A DNA stretch of 64,000 nucleotides. Source: Actinobacillus lignieresii. GTDB taxonomy: Bacteria; Pseudomonadota; Gammaproteobacteria; Enterobacterales; Pasteurellaceae. The position numbers and the translations under genes were made by a program. The notes beneath the pieces were generated by a model, which worked only from the letters and a program-made list of their open reading frames with translations, ran no database searches and was not told the DNA's origin. The DNA lies in NCBI RefSeq assembly GCF_900444945.1, contig NZ_UFRM01000001.1:2144001-2208000 (forward strand), in the 5' to 3' direction. Positions 21,377 to 33,048 of this stretch are shown piece after piece; positions within the stretch are counted from its first letter, which is position 1; every line of letters begins with the position of its first letter.

Positions 21377-22009
21377 ATGTTATCTCAACTTAAACAGCAG
21401 CTTATGTTGCCGCAATTTGCTTTCGGTACGATAGAAACCGCTTTTAATGCATTGCTTCAACGTTCGCCGCACGTATTGCCGGCATTACGTAAGTTGGCGG
21501 GCAAATGCTTACATATTGAATTAACCTCACCGGCGGTCAATTTCTACCTGATTTTTAGCGAAACTCGCGCGGAATGGTTGTCGGTTTACGAAGGCGAAGC
21601 GGATTGCCATGTACAACTTTCGTTTGAAACCTTACCGAAACTTGCCGATAAAGCGAAATTAACCGAGCTGATTAATAACAAATCATTGGTACTGAACGGC
21701 GATATTCAGGTGCTACAACATTTCACCGCATTGTTAGATGAATTGGAAAAAGATCCTGCCGAACTGTTGTCGCCTTTTGTCGGAGATGTGATTGCTCAGA
21801 CTTCAACCGATTTTGCCAAAAAATTATTTAATAAGTTAAAAGGGCAGATTGAACAGAATCATCAACATCTTGCAGAGAATTTGATGAATGAGCGTCCGGT
21901 ATTGGTACATCGCTTACAAGCGGTTAATTTTTACGATCAAGTTGCAGAGCTTGAACAGCAAGCGGTCGAATTTGAACGAAAATTTGCAAAATTTGAGAAG
22001 AAATCATGA
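21377..22009 (+). CDS. ubiJ: Ubiquinone biosynthesis accessory factor UbiJ
   Basis: SCP2-domain lipid-binding protein that helps assemble the soluble Ubi complex. From ATG 21377 it has 210 residues. The N-terminal SCP2 fold is followed by a C-terminal helical tail ([18 protein letters not shown]). The stop overlaps the ubiB start as ATGA, showing translational coupling. Partial uptake cores lie in its 3' end. Confidence 0.93.
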   Translation: MLSQLKQQLMLPQFAFGTIETAFNALLQRSPHVLPALRKLAGKCLHIELTSPAVNFYLIFSETRAEWLSVYEGEADCHVQLSFETLPKLADKAKLTELINNKSLVLNGDIQVLQHFTALLDELEKDPAELLSPFVGDVIAQTSTDFAKKLFNKLKGQIEQNHQHLAENLMNERPVLVHRLQAVNFYDQVAELEQQAVEFERKFAKFEKKS

Positions 22010-23640
22010 CTTGTAAAAATACCCGTCGCCTTTATCAAATTATCACTACGTTTCTGCGTTACGGCATTGATGAAATCATTCCCGATATTCCGCTCACTCG
22101 CCATGCTCGTTTAGGGCGTAAGGCTCTGTTTTGGGTGCGAAATCAGCACAAAGATCAGCCGTTCGGCGTGCGTTTACGTTTAGCTTTGCAAGAGCTAGGG
22201 CCGGTGTGGATTAAACTCGGGCAAATGCTTTCTACTCGCCGTGATTTATTTGAGCCGGAATTAGCGGATCAGCTTGCTTTATTACAGGACTCGGTTGAAC
22301 CTTTTGACGGTAAATCAGCCCGTCAAATTATTGAACAGTCTTTAGGCGGAAGCCTTGAGACTTGGTTTGACGAATTCGATGAACAAGCGCTTGCCTCCGC
22401 TTCGATTGCACAGGTTCACACGGCAAAATTTAATCAAAATCAACCGCTTGTCGGCAAAGATGTGGTGATTAAAGTGATTCGTCCGGATATTGAACCGATT
22501 ATCAAGGCGGATATTGCGCTGATGTATCGCTTGGCAAGTTGGATTCCTCGTCTGTCGAATGATGCGAGGCGTTTGCGTGCGACCGAAGTGGTGCGTGAAT
22601 ACGAAAAAACGCTACTCGATGAGCTGGATTTGACCCGAGAAATGGCAAATGCGATTCGCTTGCGCAATAACTTTGAAAACAGCGAAATGTTGTATGTGCC
22701 GGAAATGTATCCGGATTTTTGTCATAAAAACGTGATTGTGATGGAGCGTATTTACGGTATTCCGGTGTCGGATGTCGAAACGCTTAAAGCAAACGGCACG
22801 GATATGAAATTATTGGCGGAACGCGGCGTACAAGTTTTTTTCACCCAAGTATTTCGGGACAGTTTTTTCCACGCCGATATGCACGCCGGTAATATTTTCG
22901 TGAATCCGAATCATCCGGAAAATCCGCAATATATCGGGATTGACTGCGGTATTGTCGGCACGTTGAACCAAAATGATAAACGTTATTTGGCGGAAAGTTT
23001 TGTCGCCTTTTTTAATCGGGATTACCGCCGTGTGGCGTTAATGCACGTGGAATCGGGCTGGACGCCGTCGGATACCGATATTGATGCGTTTGAACAGGCG
23101 TTCCGTGAAGTATGCGAGCCGATTTTCGCTAAACCGTTATCGGAAATTTCTTTTGGTCACGTGTTGCTCAATCTGTTTAACGTGGCTCGTGAATTTAATA
23201 TGGAAGTACAGCCTCAATTGGTGTTACTGCAAAAAACCTTACTCTATATTGAAGGTTTAGGCAGACAAGTTTATCCGCAGCTGGATTTATGGCAAACCGC
23301 AAAACCGTTTTTACAAAATTGGCTGAACGAACAAGTGGGGGTGAAGGCGATCTTACGTGATTTAAAACAACGTGCGCCGCAATTTAGAGAACATTTTGCC
23401 GAGTTTCCGGAAGCGGTATTTAATGCCTTACAGCAACAGAAGCAGATTAATTTCCGCTTAGACGAACTGAATAAAATCTTGCAAGCGCAAGGGCGGCAAA
23501 AATCCCATAATGTACGGAGTATCGTGAGCGGAGTAATTATTCTCGGTGTGTTATGGCGATTTGACGATTTACCGTTATGGCTGAGTTGCGGTACGTTGGT
23601 TACGGCGTTGTTAGTGTTATTGCTACAAAGAAAGTCGTAA
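22006..23640 (+). CDS. ubiB: Ubiquinone biosynthesis regulatory kinase-like UbiB
   Basis: ADCK/UbiB atypical kinase-like ATPase needed for ubiquinone synthesis. It has 544 residues. The KxGQ motif appears as [11 protein letters not shown], the alanine-rich loop as [11 protein letters not shown], and the catalytic segments as [10 protein letters not shown] and IDCGIVG. Two C-terminal membrane segments follow residue 500. Confidence 0.96.
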   Translation: MTCKNTRRLYQIITTFLRYGIDEIIPDIPLTRHARLGRKALFWVRNQHKDQPFGVRLRLALQELGPVWIKLGQMLSTRRDLFEPELADQLALLQDSVEPFDGKSARQIIEQSLGGSLETWFDEFDEQALASASIAQVHTAKFNQNQPLVGKDVVIKVIRPDIEPIIKADIALMYRLASWIPRLSNDARRLRATEVVREYEKTLLDELDLTREMANAIRLRNNFENSEMLYVPEMYPDFCHKNVIVMERIYGIPVSDVETLKANGTDMKLLAERGVQVFFTQVFRDSFFHADMHAGNIFVNPNHPENPQYIGIDCGIVGTLNQNDKRYLAESFVAFFNRDYRRVALMHVESGWTPSDTDIDAFEQAFREVCEPIFAKPLSEISFGHVLLNLFNVAREFNMEVQPQLVLLQKTLLYIEGLGRQVYPQLDLWQTAKPFLQNWLNEQVGVKAILRDLKQRAPQFREHFAEFPEAVFNALQQQKQINFRLDELNKILQAQGRQKSHNVRSIVSGVIILGVLWRFDDLPLWLSCGTLVTALLVLLLQRKS

Positions 23641-23657
23641 TAAATGACGTGTTTATA

Positions 23658-23686
23658 TTGGTCATATTATTAAAATAGCATATAAT
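23658..23686 (+). promoter_or_regulatory. tatABC promoter
   Basis: TTGGTC (23658-23663), 17 nt, TATAAT (23681-23686), then an AGAGGAG ribosome-binding site before tatA. Confidence 0.75.
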
Positions 23687-23731
23687 GCGAAAAATCATTT
23701 TTAAACTTAAAAACAAAAAAGAGGAGTCTGT

Positions 23732-23962
23732 ATGGGTGGCATTAGCATTTGGCAATTACTGATTATCGTCGCAATTATCGTATTATTATTCGGTACGAAA
23801 AAATTACGTACGTTAGGTACGGATTTAGGTGAATCCGTAAAAGGCTTTAAAAAAGCGATGGCGGATGACAAATCGCAACCTCAAGACGCGAGTTTTGAAA
23901 AAGTAGAAGCGAAAGAAGCGGCTTCTACCGAACAAAAAGCGAAAGAAAAAGAGCAGGCGTAA
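23732..23962 (+). CDS. tatA: Twin-arginine translocase subunit TatA
   Basis: Pore-forming subunit of the Tat system for folded proteins. It has 76 residues: one N-terminal membrane helix ([22 protein letters not shown]), then the amphipathic helix [12 protein letters not shown] and a charged tail. The FG hinge is present. Confidence 0.96.
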   Translation: MGGISIWQLLIIVAIIVLLFGTKKLRTLGTDLGESVKGFKKAMADDKSQPQDASFEKVEAKEAASTEQKAKEKEQA

Positions 23963-23965
23963 TCC

Positions 23966-24553
23966 GTGTTTGATATCGGTTTTTCTGAATTAGTACTTAT
24001 TTTTATTGTGGGATTGGTCGTACTGGGGCCGCAACGTTTGCCTATTGCAATCAAAACGGTGATGGGATGGATTCGTACGATTCGAGGATTAGCTGCAAAC
24101 GTACAAAACGAACTTGCTCAAGAGCTGAAATTACAAGAGCTTCAAGAAAGCATTAAGAAAGCGGAAAAATTGAATTTAACTACGCTTTCGCCGGAATTAA
24201 GTAAAACCGTTGAAGAATTGAAACAGTCGGCTCAAAAAATGCAAAGCGATTTGGATGCCGCAAAGGGCGAGATTACCAAATTAACGGACGAGCAAGTGGC
24301 GAATATTCAGAATAATATTGCGCAAGAAGAACAACATCTGGCGACAGTACAGCCGGAAACGTTGCAAAAATCTGAAGAAAATCAACCGCTTGTCGATACT
24401 GCTAATGCTGAGGAGAATCCGTCGCTTTCGCCTGCGGAAATTGCCGAGCAAGCCGAATTGGACGAATCTCAATTTGCAGCGTATTACCCGCCTGACGATG
24501 GTTTAGCTTCTCCAACCTCTTCACAACAACAGGATAAACAGAATGTCAGTTGA
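23966..24553 (+). CDS. tatB: Twin-arginine translocase subunit TatB
   Basis: Forms the Tat substrate receptor with TatC. It has 195 residues and starts at GTG 23966, 3 nt after tat[27 protein letters not shown] is the TatB helix and hinge. A coiled-coil region and an acidic Q/E-rich tail follow. It overlaps tatC by 11 nt. Confidence 0.95.
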   Translation: MFDIGFSELVLIFIVGLVVLGPQRLPIAIKTVMGWIRTIRGLAANVQNELAQELKLQELQESIKKAEKLNLTTLSPELSKTVEELKQSAQKMQSDLDAAKGEITKLTDEQVANIQNNIAQEEQHLATVQPETLQKSEENQPLVDTANAEENPSLSPAEIAEQAELDESQFAAYYPPDDGLASPTSSQQQDKQNVS

Positions 24554-25289
24554 AGCGTCTCAACCTCTGATTAGCCATTTAGTTGAATTAAGAAACCGCT
24601 TGCTACGTAGTTTTATTTGTGTGCTGGTGGTTTTTTGTGCTTTGGTCTATTGGGCAAATGATATTTATACTTTGCTCGCCACGCCGCTAACAGAGAATTT
24701 GCCCGCAGGGGCGACGATGATTGCAACCAATGTTGCGACACCTTTTTTTACACCGATCAAATTAACCGGTGTTGTAGCGGTATTTTTATCCGTTCCTTTT
24801 ATTTTGTATCAAATTTGGGCGTTTGTCGCACCGGCATTATATAAGCATGAAAAACGTTTGATTTATCCTTTATTGGTATCAAGTACGTTGCTGTTTTACG
24901 CGGGGGTAGCCTTCGCTTACTATATCGTATTTCCGCTTGTCTTCGGTTTCTTAACCAGTACGGCGCCGGAAGGCGTACAAATGGCGACCGATATCAGTAG
25001 TTATTTAGATTTTATCTTAACGATTTTCTTAGCGTTCGGTATTTGTTTTGAAGTACCTGTTGCGATTATTTTATTATGTTGGTCGGGCGTTACTTCGGCG
25101 GAAGATTTACGTGCGAAACGACCTTATATTATTGTCGCGGCGTTTGTTATCGGTATGTTATTAACGCCGCCGGACATATTCTCGCAAACGCTTTTAGCAA
25201 TCCCGATGTGTTTGTTGTTTGAAGTCGGATTATTCTTCTCGAAGTTCTATAAACCGAGAGACGAGCAACCGGAAACGATCGCCAATTAA
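24543..25289 (+). CDS. tatC: Twin-arginine translocase subunit TatC
   Basis: Six-helix receptor for twin-arginine signal peptides. It has 248 residues. [15 protein letters not shown] at the N-terminus and the F-E-x-P motif (CFEVPVA) are conserved. Confidence 0.97.
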   Translation: MSVEASQPLISHLVELRNRLLRSFICVLVVFCALVYWANDIYTLLATPLTENLPAGATMIATNVATPFFTPIKLTGVVAVFLSVPFILYQIWAFVAPALYKHEKRLIYPLLVSSTLLFYAGVAFAYYIVFPLVFGFLTSTAPEGVQMATDISSYLDFILTIFLAFGICFEVPVAIILLCWSGVTSAEDLRAKRPYIIVAAFVIGMLLTPPDIFSQTLLAIPMCLLFEVGLFFSKFYKPRDEQPETIAN

Positions 25290-25292
25290 TCC

Positions 25293-25319
25293 AACCCGCT
25301 TGCAAGCGGGTTATTTTTT
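25293..25319 (+). terminator. Terminator after tatC
   Basis: Perfect palindrome AACCCGCTTG/CAAGCGGGTT followed by ATTTTTTA. Confidence 0.85.
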
Positions 25320-25339
25320 ATGAAAATTTACCAAATTAG

Positions 25340-26368
<1,029 letters not shown>

Positions 26369-26454
26369 CGATAAGAGTTAAATGTAAGCGGTTAGATTGA
26401 ATGAATTTTTTGTAAAACATTCGGTCTAACCGTTACTTTTTTAGGAGGTATAAA

Positions 26455-26817
26455 ATGAACGGCTCTTTTTCTCTTCAACCGTCCGACGAATCGCAACGTA
26501 AGATAATGTATATCACTTACGGCTTATTCGGCTTAGGTATTATTTTCGGCGGCTTACCGGCGATTGCCGGTGTCATTCTGGCCTATATCAAACGTGAAGA
26601 TATGCAAGGAACGGCATATTATGATCATATGTGTTTTTTGATTCGTACGTTTTGGGGAACGTTAGCCGGTTTCGTTTTAGGCTTTGTGCTTTCGATTATC
26701 GGTATCGGTTTCGTCGTTATTTGGGCGATAAGCATTTGGTATGTGTTTCGAGTGATTTACGGCGCAGTGAAATTATTCGATAACAAATTGGTGACCCCGA
26801 CCAGTTGGTTTATGTAG
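26455..26817 (+). CDS. Small membrane protein, DUF4870-like
   Basis: It has 120 residues with three predicted hydrophobic segments (about 23-45, 65-90 and 88-107). It resembles the DUF4870 family in layout: polar start, then the AYIKREDMQGTAYYDHMCFLIRTFW loop. Function unknown. AGGAGG lies 6 nt before the ATG, a strong ribosome-binding site. Confidence 0.7.
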   Translation: MNGSFSLQPSDESQRKIMYITYGLFGLGIIFGGLPAIAGVILAYIKREDMQGTAYYDHMCFLIRTFWGTLAGFVLGFVLSIIGIGFVVIWAISIWYVFRVIYGAVKLFDNKLVTPTSWFM

Positions 26818-26830
26818 TAAGTTGTTGCAA

Positions 26831-26858
26831 AAAAGCGGTCAAATTTGACCGCTTTTTT
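26831..26858. terminator. Bidirectional uptake-core terminator
   Basis: The palindrome AAAAGCGGTCAAA/TTTGACCGCTTTT with flanking A and T runs lies between convergent genes. Confidence 0.9.
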
Positions 26859-26867
26859 ACGTTTAGG

Positions 26868-27689
26868 CTATCTAGGTAGCATTTGGCAATGCGGACAGAA
26901 ATAGCTGTTACGTTGCCCGATAACTTTCGCTTCAATGATGGTGCCGCAATCATTACAGGCTTCGCCTTTACGTCCGTAAACTTGTAATACTTGGGCGAAA
27001 TAGCCCGGTTTACCGTCCGGTTGAATAAAATCTTTCAGTGTTGTACCGCCTTGAATAATCGCTTTAGCCAGCACTTCTTTAATCACTTTCACTAAGCGTT
27101 CGCACTGTTTCTCGGTTAGATTCTGTGCGGCAAGTTCCGGATGGATCCCCGCCATAAACAGCGATTCGCAAGCATAGATATTCCCTACGCCCACTACAAT
27201 ATCGTTATTCATAATAAAGTTCTTTACCGCTACGGTTTTGTTACGGCTTCGTGCAAATAAATACGCAGCGGTAAAAGATTCGGATAACGGTTCCGGCCCT
27301 AAACGGGTAATTAATTCGTGTTGTTCGGCATTTTTCGTCCATAGCCAACAACCGAATTTACGCGGATCGTTATAACGTAAAACCGTACCGTCTTGCGTAA
27401 TGAGATCAACGTGGTCGTGTTTACCCGCAGGCTGTTGGTTTTCCTGTAAAATCCCTAACGAGCCGGACATACCCAAGTGAATCAAAATATCGCCTTGAGT
27501 GGTATGCAATATCAAATATTTGGCTCGGCGGGATAATGCAACGATTTTCGACCCTTGCATATGTTGCAATTCGTCCGAAATCGCCCAACGCAGTTTTTGG
27601 GTACGTACGACAATTTGTTTAATAATTTTGCCGTGCAGATAAGGTTCTACACCTCGTAAGCTGGTTTCAACTTCCGGTAATTCGGGCAT
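26868..27689 (-). CDS. mutM: Formamidopyrimidine-DNA glycosylase
   Basis: Removes 8-oxoguanine and FaPy lesions. It has 273 residues. The catalytic N-terminal PELPEVE is processed to Pro1. The helix-two-turn-helix contains [12 protein letters not shown]. The C-terminal zinc finger is built from CNDC and CPHC. Confidence 0.97.
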   Translation of the reverse strand: MPELPEVETSLRGVEPYLHGKIIKQIVVRTQKLRWAISDELQHMQGSKIVALSRRAKYLILHTTQGDILIHLGMSGSLGILQENQQPAGKHDHVDLITQDGTVLRYNDPRKFGCWLWTKNAEQHELITRLGPEPLSESFTAAYLFARSRNKTVAVKNFIMNNDIVVGVGNIYACESLFMAGIHPELAAQNLTEKQCERLVKVIKEVLAKAIIQGGTTLKDFIQPDGKPGYFAQVLQVYGRKGEACNDCGTIIEAKVIGQRNSYFCPHCQMLPR

Positions 27690-27751
27690 GTATATTCTCC
27701 AAAGAATTTAGATAAACAAAGGGCAAGGATAACCTTGCCCGATTGATTTTA

Positions 27752-29044
27752 TTATTGCGCTCTGACTAAACGGCTGAAGACGACGCCAATCAGTAATCCG
27801 CCTACGGCAAACGGTAGCCATTCCATAGAGTAGGCTTTAAGCGGTAAGTTTTCGGTAATACTTACGCCGGCTACGGAAAGAATGGATACGATTGTTACTA
27901 AAATCAGTGAAATGCGTAATGCGAATAACGGGATTTTTACAAACAGATTCAATAACAATAAGAAAATTATCGACATTGCAATCGGATAAAGTACCAGTAA
28001 TACCGGAATAGATTTACTGATTACCGCACTTAACCCTTGGTTTGCCAAGCCGAAACCGATTAAAGTACAAACGATTGCATAGGTTCTATAAGAAATTTTC
28101 GGGAAAATTTCGTGGAAATATTCGCTTACCGATACGACAAGACCGATAGCGGTAGTTAAACAAGCAAGCGATACGATAACGCCTAATAGCGTTCTACCTA
28201 ATTCGCCGAAGGCTTGCGTTGCGGCAACGTTAAGAATATAAGTCCCTAAATCTTGTTTTTTAGCGGTTAAGTCCGCCAATACTTCCGCAGAAATCGGTAA
28301 TTTGTTACCGATCCAACCGATAGAGAGATAAATTAACGCTAATAAAATTGCAGCGATTACCCCCGCCATTGCGGTTTGTTTACTTAATGCTTTGGTTTCG
28401 GATAAGCCTTTGCTTTTAATCGCATTGATTACGATAACCGAAAAGGCAACGGAAGCTAAAGCGTCCATCGTATTGTAACCGGCAAGGATGCCGTTCACCA
28501 TCGGCGCTTCCATCACATTGCTGCTTGACGGATTATCGGAGAATAATGCGATACCGCTAATGACAAGTGCAAGAATGGCGATGAGTAATGCCGGTGTCAG
28601 GATAGAACCGATTCGCTCCACCATTTTGGACGGATTTAAACTTAGCCAAATGGTTAAAGCAAAATATACTGCGGTAAAAATCAGTAACGATACGGTGGTT
28701 TGCTCGCCTAAAAACGGTAATACCGCCATTTCATAAGCGGTTGCCGCCGTACGCGGAATGGCAAAGAAAGGTCCGATAGTTAAATAAATCGCAACTAAAA
28801 ATAGTACGGAGAACCACGGATGAATACGATGTAACGCCTCTTTATAGCCGCCTTTATAAGAGGCGCTGACGATAATACCGAGTAACGGTAAGCCTACTCC
28901 GGTAATAATAAAACCGATGGTTGCGGTCCAAAAATCCGCACCGCTTTCAAAACCTAATTTCGGCGGAAAAATTAAGTTACCCGCCCCAAAGAAGATGGCA
29001 AACAGCATAAAGCCGACCACAAATGTATTTTTAGTCATATACAT
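27752..29044 (-). CDS. brnQ: Branched-chain amino acid transporter BrnQ
   Basis: Na+-coupled leucine/isoleucine/valine symporter of the LIVCS family. It has 430 residues and about 12 hydrophobic segments. FFGAGNLIFPPKLG near the N-terminus is the family signature. The start is ATG 29044 or 29038; neither has a strong ribosome-binding site. Confidence 0.93.
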   Translation of the reverse strand: MYMTKNTFVVGFMLFAIFFGAGNLIFPPKLGFESGADFWTATIGFIITGVGLPLLGIIVSASYKGGYKEALHRIHPWFSVLFLVAIYLTIGPFFAIPRTAATAYEMAVLPFLGEQTTVSLLIFTAVYFALTIWLSLNPSKMVERIGSILTPALLIAILALVISGIALFSDNPSSSNVMEAPMVNGILAGYNTMDALASVAFSVIVINAIKSKGLSETKALSKQTAMAGVIAAILLALIYLSIGWIGNKLPISAEVLADLTAKKQDLGTYILNVAATQAFGELGRTLLGVIVSLACLTTAIGLVVSVSEYFHEIFPKISYRTYAIVCTLIGFGLANQGLSAVISKSIPVLLVLYPIAMSIIFLLLLNLFVKIPLFALRISLILVTIVSILSVAGVSITENLPLKAYSMEWLPFAVGGLLIGVVFSRLVRAQ

Positions 29045-29115
29045 ACCACACTTTTAATTTGCTTCTCAGCAAATAACAAATATAAAAAGAAAAAGGAGAC
29101 CCGAAAAAATAGTAA

Positions 29116-29147
29116 AACCGAACTTTACCGAAAAGTAAAGCTCGGTT
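29116..29147 (-). terminator. Terminator after fabG
   Basis: On the minus strand AACCGAGCTTTAC pairs with GTAAAGTTCGGTT, followed by TTACTATTTTTT. Confidence 0.65.
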
Positions 29148-29169
29148 AAAAACAGACCGCTTGTGGCGG

Positions 29170-29895
29170 TTAGTTCATATATAAACCACCGTTTACGTGG
29201 ATAGTTTCGCCGGTGATGTATTTTGCATCATCACTGGCTAAGAATGCGACCGCTTTCGCAATATCTTGTGCAGAACCTAACCGACCGGCCGGAATTTGGC
29301 TTAAGATCGCTTGTTTTTGATCTTCGTTTAATTCGTCCGTCATATCGGTTGCGATAAAGCCCGGAGCAACCACGTTTACCGTAATGCCGCGAGAGGCGAC
29401 TTCTTTGGCTAATGATTTGGAAAAACCGACTAAACCGGCTTTTGCCGCACAGTAGTTGGTTTGACCCGGATTACCCATTGAGCCGACAACCGAACCGATC
29501 GTAACGATTCGGCCGCCTTTTTTCATCATCGGGCGCAATACCGCTTTAGATAAACGATATACGGAAGTTAAGTTAGTTTGAATGATATCGAACCAATCGT
29601 CTTCTTTCATACGCATCAATAAACCGTCACGGGTGATACCCGCATTGTTTACTAAAATATCAACATCACCGAAATCCGCTTTGATTTGTGCCAATACAGT
29701 TTCAATAGAGTCTGCATCCGTTACGTTTAACACTAAACCTTTGCCGTGTTCGCCTAAGTATGCAGAAATACTTTCCGCACCTTTTTCCGATGTTGCAGTA
29801 CCAATCACGGTTGCACCTTTTGCCGCTAATTCTTCTGCGATAGCTTTACCAATACCACGAGTTGCCCCCGTTACTAATGCGATTTTACCTTGCAT
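29170..29895 (-). CDS. fabG: 3-oxoacyl-[acyl-carrier-protein] reductase
   Basis: NADPH-dependent keto reduction in fatty acid elongation. It has 241 residues of short-chain dehydrogenase type. It shows TGATRGIGKAIA, NNAGITRD and the catalytic S-Y-K set in GSVVGSMGNPGQTNYCAAKAG, ending GGLYMN. It follows fabD, with a repeat pair in between. Confidence 0.97.
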   Translation of the reverse strand: MQGKIALVTGATRGIGKAIAEELAAKGATVIGTATSEKGAESISAYLGEHGKGLVLNVTDADSIETVLAQIKADFGDVDILVNNAGITRDGLLMRMKEDDWFDIIQTNLTSVYRLSKAVLRPMMKKGGRIVTIGSVVGSMGNPGQTNYCAAKAGLVGFSKSLAKEVASRGITVNVVAPGFIATDMTDELNEDQKQAILSQIPAGRLGSAQDIAKAVAFLASDDAKYITGETIHVNGGLYMN

Positions 29896-29914
29896 TTTTT
29901 TCTCCTATAAAAAG

Positions 29915-30009
29915 TTCCCCTCTTTAGTAAAGAGGGGGAGGGGAGATTTGTGTGATGTTGAAGATCCTAAAAATCTCCCCCAGTCCCTCTTTTCAAAGAG
30001 GAGAGTTAA
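29915..30009. repeat. Family D inverted repeat pair between fabD and fabG
   Basis: One unit TTCCCCTCTTTAGTAAAGAGGGGG...GGAGATTT (29915-29948) faces a second, AAATCTCCCCC...TCCCTCTTTTCAAAGAGG (29971-30002). Each unit has its own CCCTCTTT/AAAGAGGG hairpin, and the AAATCTCCCC ends pair with each other. The same pair occurs between hisG and hisD at 58899-58991. Confidence 0.85.
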
Positions 30010-30012
30010 TCA

Positions 30013-30948
30013 TTATGCTGAAACAGCCTCTAATGAAACCAGGTCATTTACCGCTTGTGCTTTGAGTTCTTTCACAATGCGAGAAGTTAAGCCTGTAAGC
30101 ACTTTACCCGGACCGATTTCATAAAGCGTTGTAACACCTTCATTTGCCATTTTTTCTACCGTTTCAGTCCAACGAACTGGGCTATAAAGTTGGTGAACTA
30201 ATGCGTTACGAATTGCTTCAGCATCGGTCTCTACACTAACATCAACATTGTTAATAACTGGTACAACCGGTACGTTTAACGTGATATTTTGTAATGCTTC
30301 GGCTAATTTATCCGCAGCCGGTTTCATTAATGCACAGTGAGACGGTACGCTTACCGCAAGTGGTAACGCACGTTTTGCGCCTGCCGCTTTACATAATTCA
30401 CCCGCTTTTTCCGCAGCCGCTTTTGTACCGGCAATCACGACTTGCCCTGGGCTATTGAAGTTTACTGCTGAAACGATTTCACCGACTTCCGCTTGAGCTT
30501 GTTCACAAGCGTTAATAATCGCTTCGTTATCTAAGCCGATAATTGCATACATTGCACCTGTACCCGCCGGTACTGCTTGTTGCATTGCATTACCACGTAA
30601 TTCCACTAGTTTGATCGCATCTTGGAAATCTAATACGCCAGCACAAACTAATGCCGAGTATTCGCCTAAGCTATGACCTGCCATGACAGACGGTTTTAAT
30701 TCGGGGTATTTTTGTTGCCACACACGATAAATCGCAACCGATGAAGCTAAAAGCGCCGGTTGGGTACGTTGTGTTTGACCTAAATCTTCCGCCGAACCGT
30801 TTTGTACGAGATCCCAAAGATCGTAACCTAAAACATCAGATGCTTGTTTGAAGGTTTCTTCAACAATTGGGTATGCAGTTGCAAGATCCGCTAACATTCC
30901 GACCGCTTGTGAGCCCTGTCCCGGGAACACCATTGCAAAATTTGACAT
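30013..30948 (-). CDS. fabD: Malonyl-CoA:ACP transacylase
   Basis: Loads malonyl groups onto acyl carrier protein. It has 311 residues. The nucleophile motif is GHSLGEYSA, with FPGQGSQ at the N-terminus and VPSHCALM for the catalytic histidine. It lies upstream of fabG. Confidence 0.97.
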   Translation of the reverse strand: MSNFAMVFPGQGSQAVGMLADLATAYPIVEETFKQASDVLGYDLWDLVQNGSAEDLGQTQRTQPALLASSVAIYRVWQQKYPELKPSVMAGHSLGEYSALVCAGVLDFQDAIKLVELRGNAMQQAVPAGTGAMYAIIGLDNEAIINACEQAQAEVGEIVSAVNFNSPGQVVIAGTKAAAEKAGELCKAAGAKRALPLAVSVPSHCALMKPAADKLAEALQNITLNVPVVPVINNVDVSVETDAEAIRNALVHQLYSPVRWTETVEKMANEGVTTLYEIGPGKVLTGLTSRIVKELKAQAVNDLVSLEAVSA

Positions 30949-30981
30949 ATTTTTTCCTCTTATTTGTAAATTTGGTGCTGA

Positions 30982-31000
30982 GGACGCACTGAGTGCGTCC
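30982..31000. repeat. Family C palindrome between queH and fabD
   Basis: GGACGCACT-G-AGTGCGTCC followed by GTTATGAA. It matches the two inverted copies after hisB (63235-63308), including the trailing GT..TGAA. Confidence 0.75.
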
Positions 31001-31014
31001 GTTATGAATAATGC

Positions 31015-31761
31015 TTAATCCGGTGAATAATAAAGTTTACCGATTTCAATACGCTGACGACCGGTTTCTAAACGCCATTTATTTGAATCACGTAAAGAAT
31101 AGACGCAACCGCAATATTCTTGCTGATAGAAACGTTCACGTTTACTGATTTCGATCATACGTTGCGAACCGCCGCCTTTACGCCAGTTGTAGTCCCAATA
31201 AACCACATCATCAAATTTAGCGGCGGCACGGTGTCCGCAGTCGTTGATTTGGTTCATATCTTTCCAACGCGAAATACCTAAGCAGCTGGTATAAACCGGA
31301 AAGCCGTTGTTATGCGCATATTCCGCCGCTTTCTCAAAACGCATATCAAAGCACATCGTACAGCGGATACCACGCTCCGGCTCCCATTCCATACCTTCCG
31401 CTTTTTTGAACCACTCACGACGGTCATTTTCGTAATCATCATCGAAATCAATAAACGGAATACCCCATTTCTCGGCAAAGCGAATATTTTCTTCTTTACG
31501 AATTAGGTACTCTTTCATCGGGTGAATGTTCGGATTGTAGAAATAGATGGTAAATTCGATACCTGACGCGTGGATCGCTTCCATTACTTCACCGGAACAA
31601 GGCGCGCAGCAAGAGTGTAACAATAATTTGTTATGTCCGCCCGGAAGTGTTAATTTTTCACGCACAAAAGGTGCGCTCGGATCTTTGCCTTTACGCGTTA
31701 ACTTTTTCTTTTGTTGCAACGCTTGTTTATGCTCTAAAGGTTGTTGGTTTTGTTCTGTCAT
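31015..31761 (-). CDS. queH: Epoxyqueuosine reductase QueH
   Basis: Iron-sulfur enzyme reducing epoxyqueuosine to queuosine in tRNA, the QueG alternative (former DUF208). It has 248 residues. [13 protein letters not shown] and RCTMCFDMR provide the cluster cysteines; CLGISRWKD and CGCVYS are also conserved. Confidence 0.92.
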   Translation of the reverse strand: MTEQNQQPLEHKQALQQKKKLTRKGKDPSAPFVREKLTLPGGHNKLLLHSCCAPCSGEVMEAIHASGIEFTIYFYNPNIHPMKEYLIRKEENIRFAEKWGIPFIDFDDDYENDRREWFKKAEGMEWEPERGIRCTMCFDMRFEKAAEYAHNNGFPVYTSCLGISRWKDMNQINDCGHRAAAKFDDVVYWDYNWRKGGGSQRMIEISKRERFYQQEYCGCVYSLRDSNKWRLETGRQRIEIGKLYYSPD

Positions 31762-31797
31762 AAAAGTTGTAAAAAAGACTAAAAATTTGACCGCTTA

Positions 31798-32793
31798 TTA
31801 ATACGAACGATCGACCGATAAATAAGCAAGAGAAATCAACGCTTGTTTGTATTCGCTTTCCGGTAATACGGCAAGGGCATCAACCGCTTTCTGTGCTTCT
31901 TGTTTAGCGCGTGTCATTGCATATTCAAGTGATTGGTGTTCCGCCATAATTTCTAATACGGCTGGAATTTGTTCACGTTTCCCGCCATTTTCAATTGCTG
32001 AACGAATCATATCCACTTGAGCTTGATTACCTTTCTCTTGTGCAGTGTGCATAGCGTGCAGCAACGGTAAAGTCGGTTTGCCTTCAACGAAATCATCACC
32101 GACATTTTTACCGAAGCTTTCCGCTTTTGCCGAATAGTCTAAAATATCATCAATTAATTGGAAGGCAGTACCGAGGTAGCACCCGTAATCTTTCAACGCC
32201 GTTTCAACCGATTTTTCCACACCAGCTACAATCGCTACGCATTGTGTCGCCGCTTCAAATAAACGCGCGGTTTTATTGTAGATAACACGCATATAATTCG
32301 CTTCGGTAGTATTCGGATCATTCACATTCATCAGTTGCTGAACTTCACCTTCGGCAAGCGCATTGGTAGCGGCAGACATCACTTTTAACACTTCAAGCGA
32401 ATCGACATCGGTCATCATTTGGAATGAGCGCGTATAAATGAAATCGCCGACCAATACGCTGGCGGCATTACCGAAAGTGGCGTTAGCCGTCGCTCTACCT
32501 CGACGCATATCCGATTCGTCCACCACATCATCGTGTAATAAAGTGGCGGTATGCACAAATTCGATAAAAGCGGCGCAAGTAACATGTTTATTACCACGAT
32601 AACCTAATGCGTTAGCGGCAAGCACCGCAATTAACGGGCGAATACGTTTGCCGCCGCCGGCAATAATATAATTGCCTAGTTGGTTGATTAAAACGACTTC
32701 GGAGTTAAGCTGAGCGAGAATCTCAGCATCTACCGCTTGCATATCTTGTTTGGCAAGCGTTTGAATTTGCTCGAGTGTTAATAGCGTTGTCAT
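31798..32793 (-). CDS. ispB: Octaprenyl diphosphate synthase
   Basis: Makes the polyprenyl side chain of quinones. It has 331 residues. The first Asp-rich motif is LLHDDVVDESDMRRG and the second LIDDILDY. In E. coli ispB is adjacent to and divergent from rplU; here about 3.9 kb separates them. Confidence 0.95.
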   Translation of the reverse strand: MTTLLTLEQIQTLAKQDMQAVDAEILAQLNSEVVLINQLGNYIIAGGGKRIRPLIAVLAANALGYRGNKHVTCAAFIEFVHTATLLHDDVVDESDMRRGRATANATFGNAASVLVGDFIYTRSFQMMTDVDSLEVLKVMSAATNALAEGEVQQLMNVNDPNTTEANYMRVIYNKTARLFEAATQCVAIVAGVEKSVETALKDYGCYLGTAFQLIDDILDYSAKAESFGKNVGDDFVEGKPTLPLLHAMHTAQEKGNQAQVDMIRSAIENGGKREQIPAVLEIMAEHQSLEYAMTRAKQEAQKAVDALAVLPESEYKQALISLAYLSVDRSY

Positions 32794-33048
32794 TGCGTTC
32801 TCATATTAAATGTGAAAATTTGGCGATAATTCTACCTCAAATATTGCGAGCTTCAAAAAATTATCGTGATAAGTAACCAATTATATGTAATTTTTGTAAA
32901 AAAATAGCAAAATTTAACCGCTTGTCGCTTGAATTCGGTATCAAAATTAACAGGTATGAGCAGTAGCGACTTTGCATAAGATCATTATTCTCTCTTACAA
33001 ACCTAGTGATATGATAAAAATAATGGCATTTAATCGAGCGGAAGAGAA

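Noticed and set aside
28023-28031. ACCGCACTT in brnQ as a true Haemophilus-type uptake signal
   Set aside because: It lacks the A/T tail of a full signal and is compatible with chance in coding DNA.
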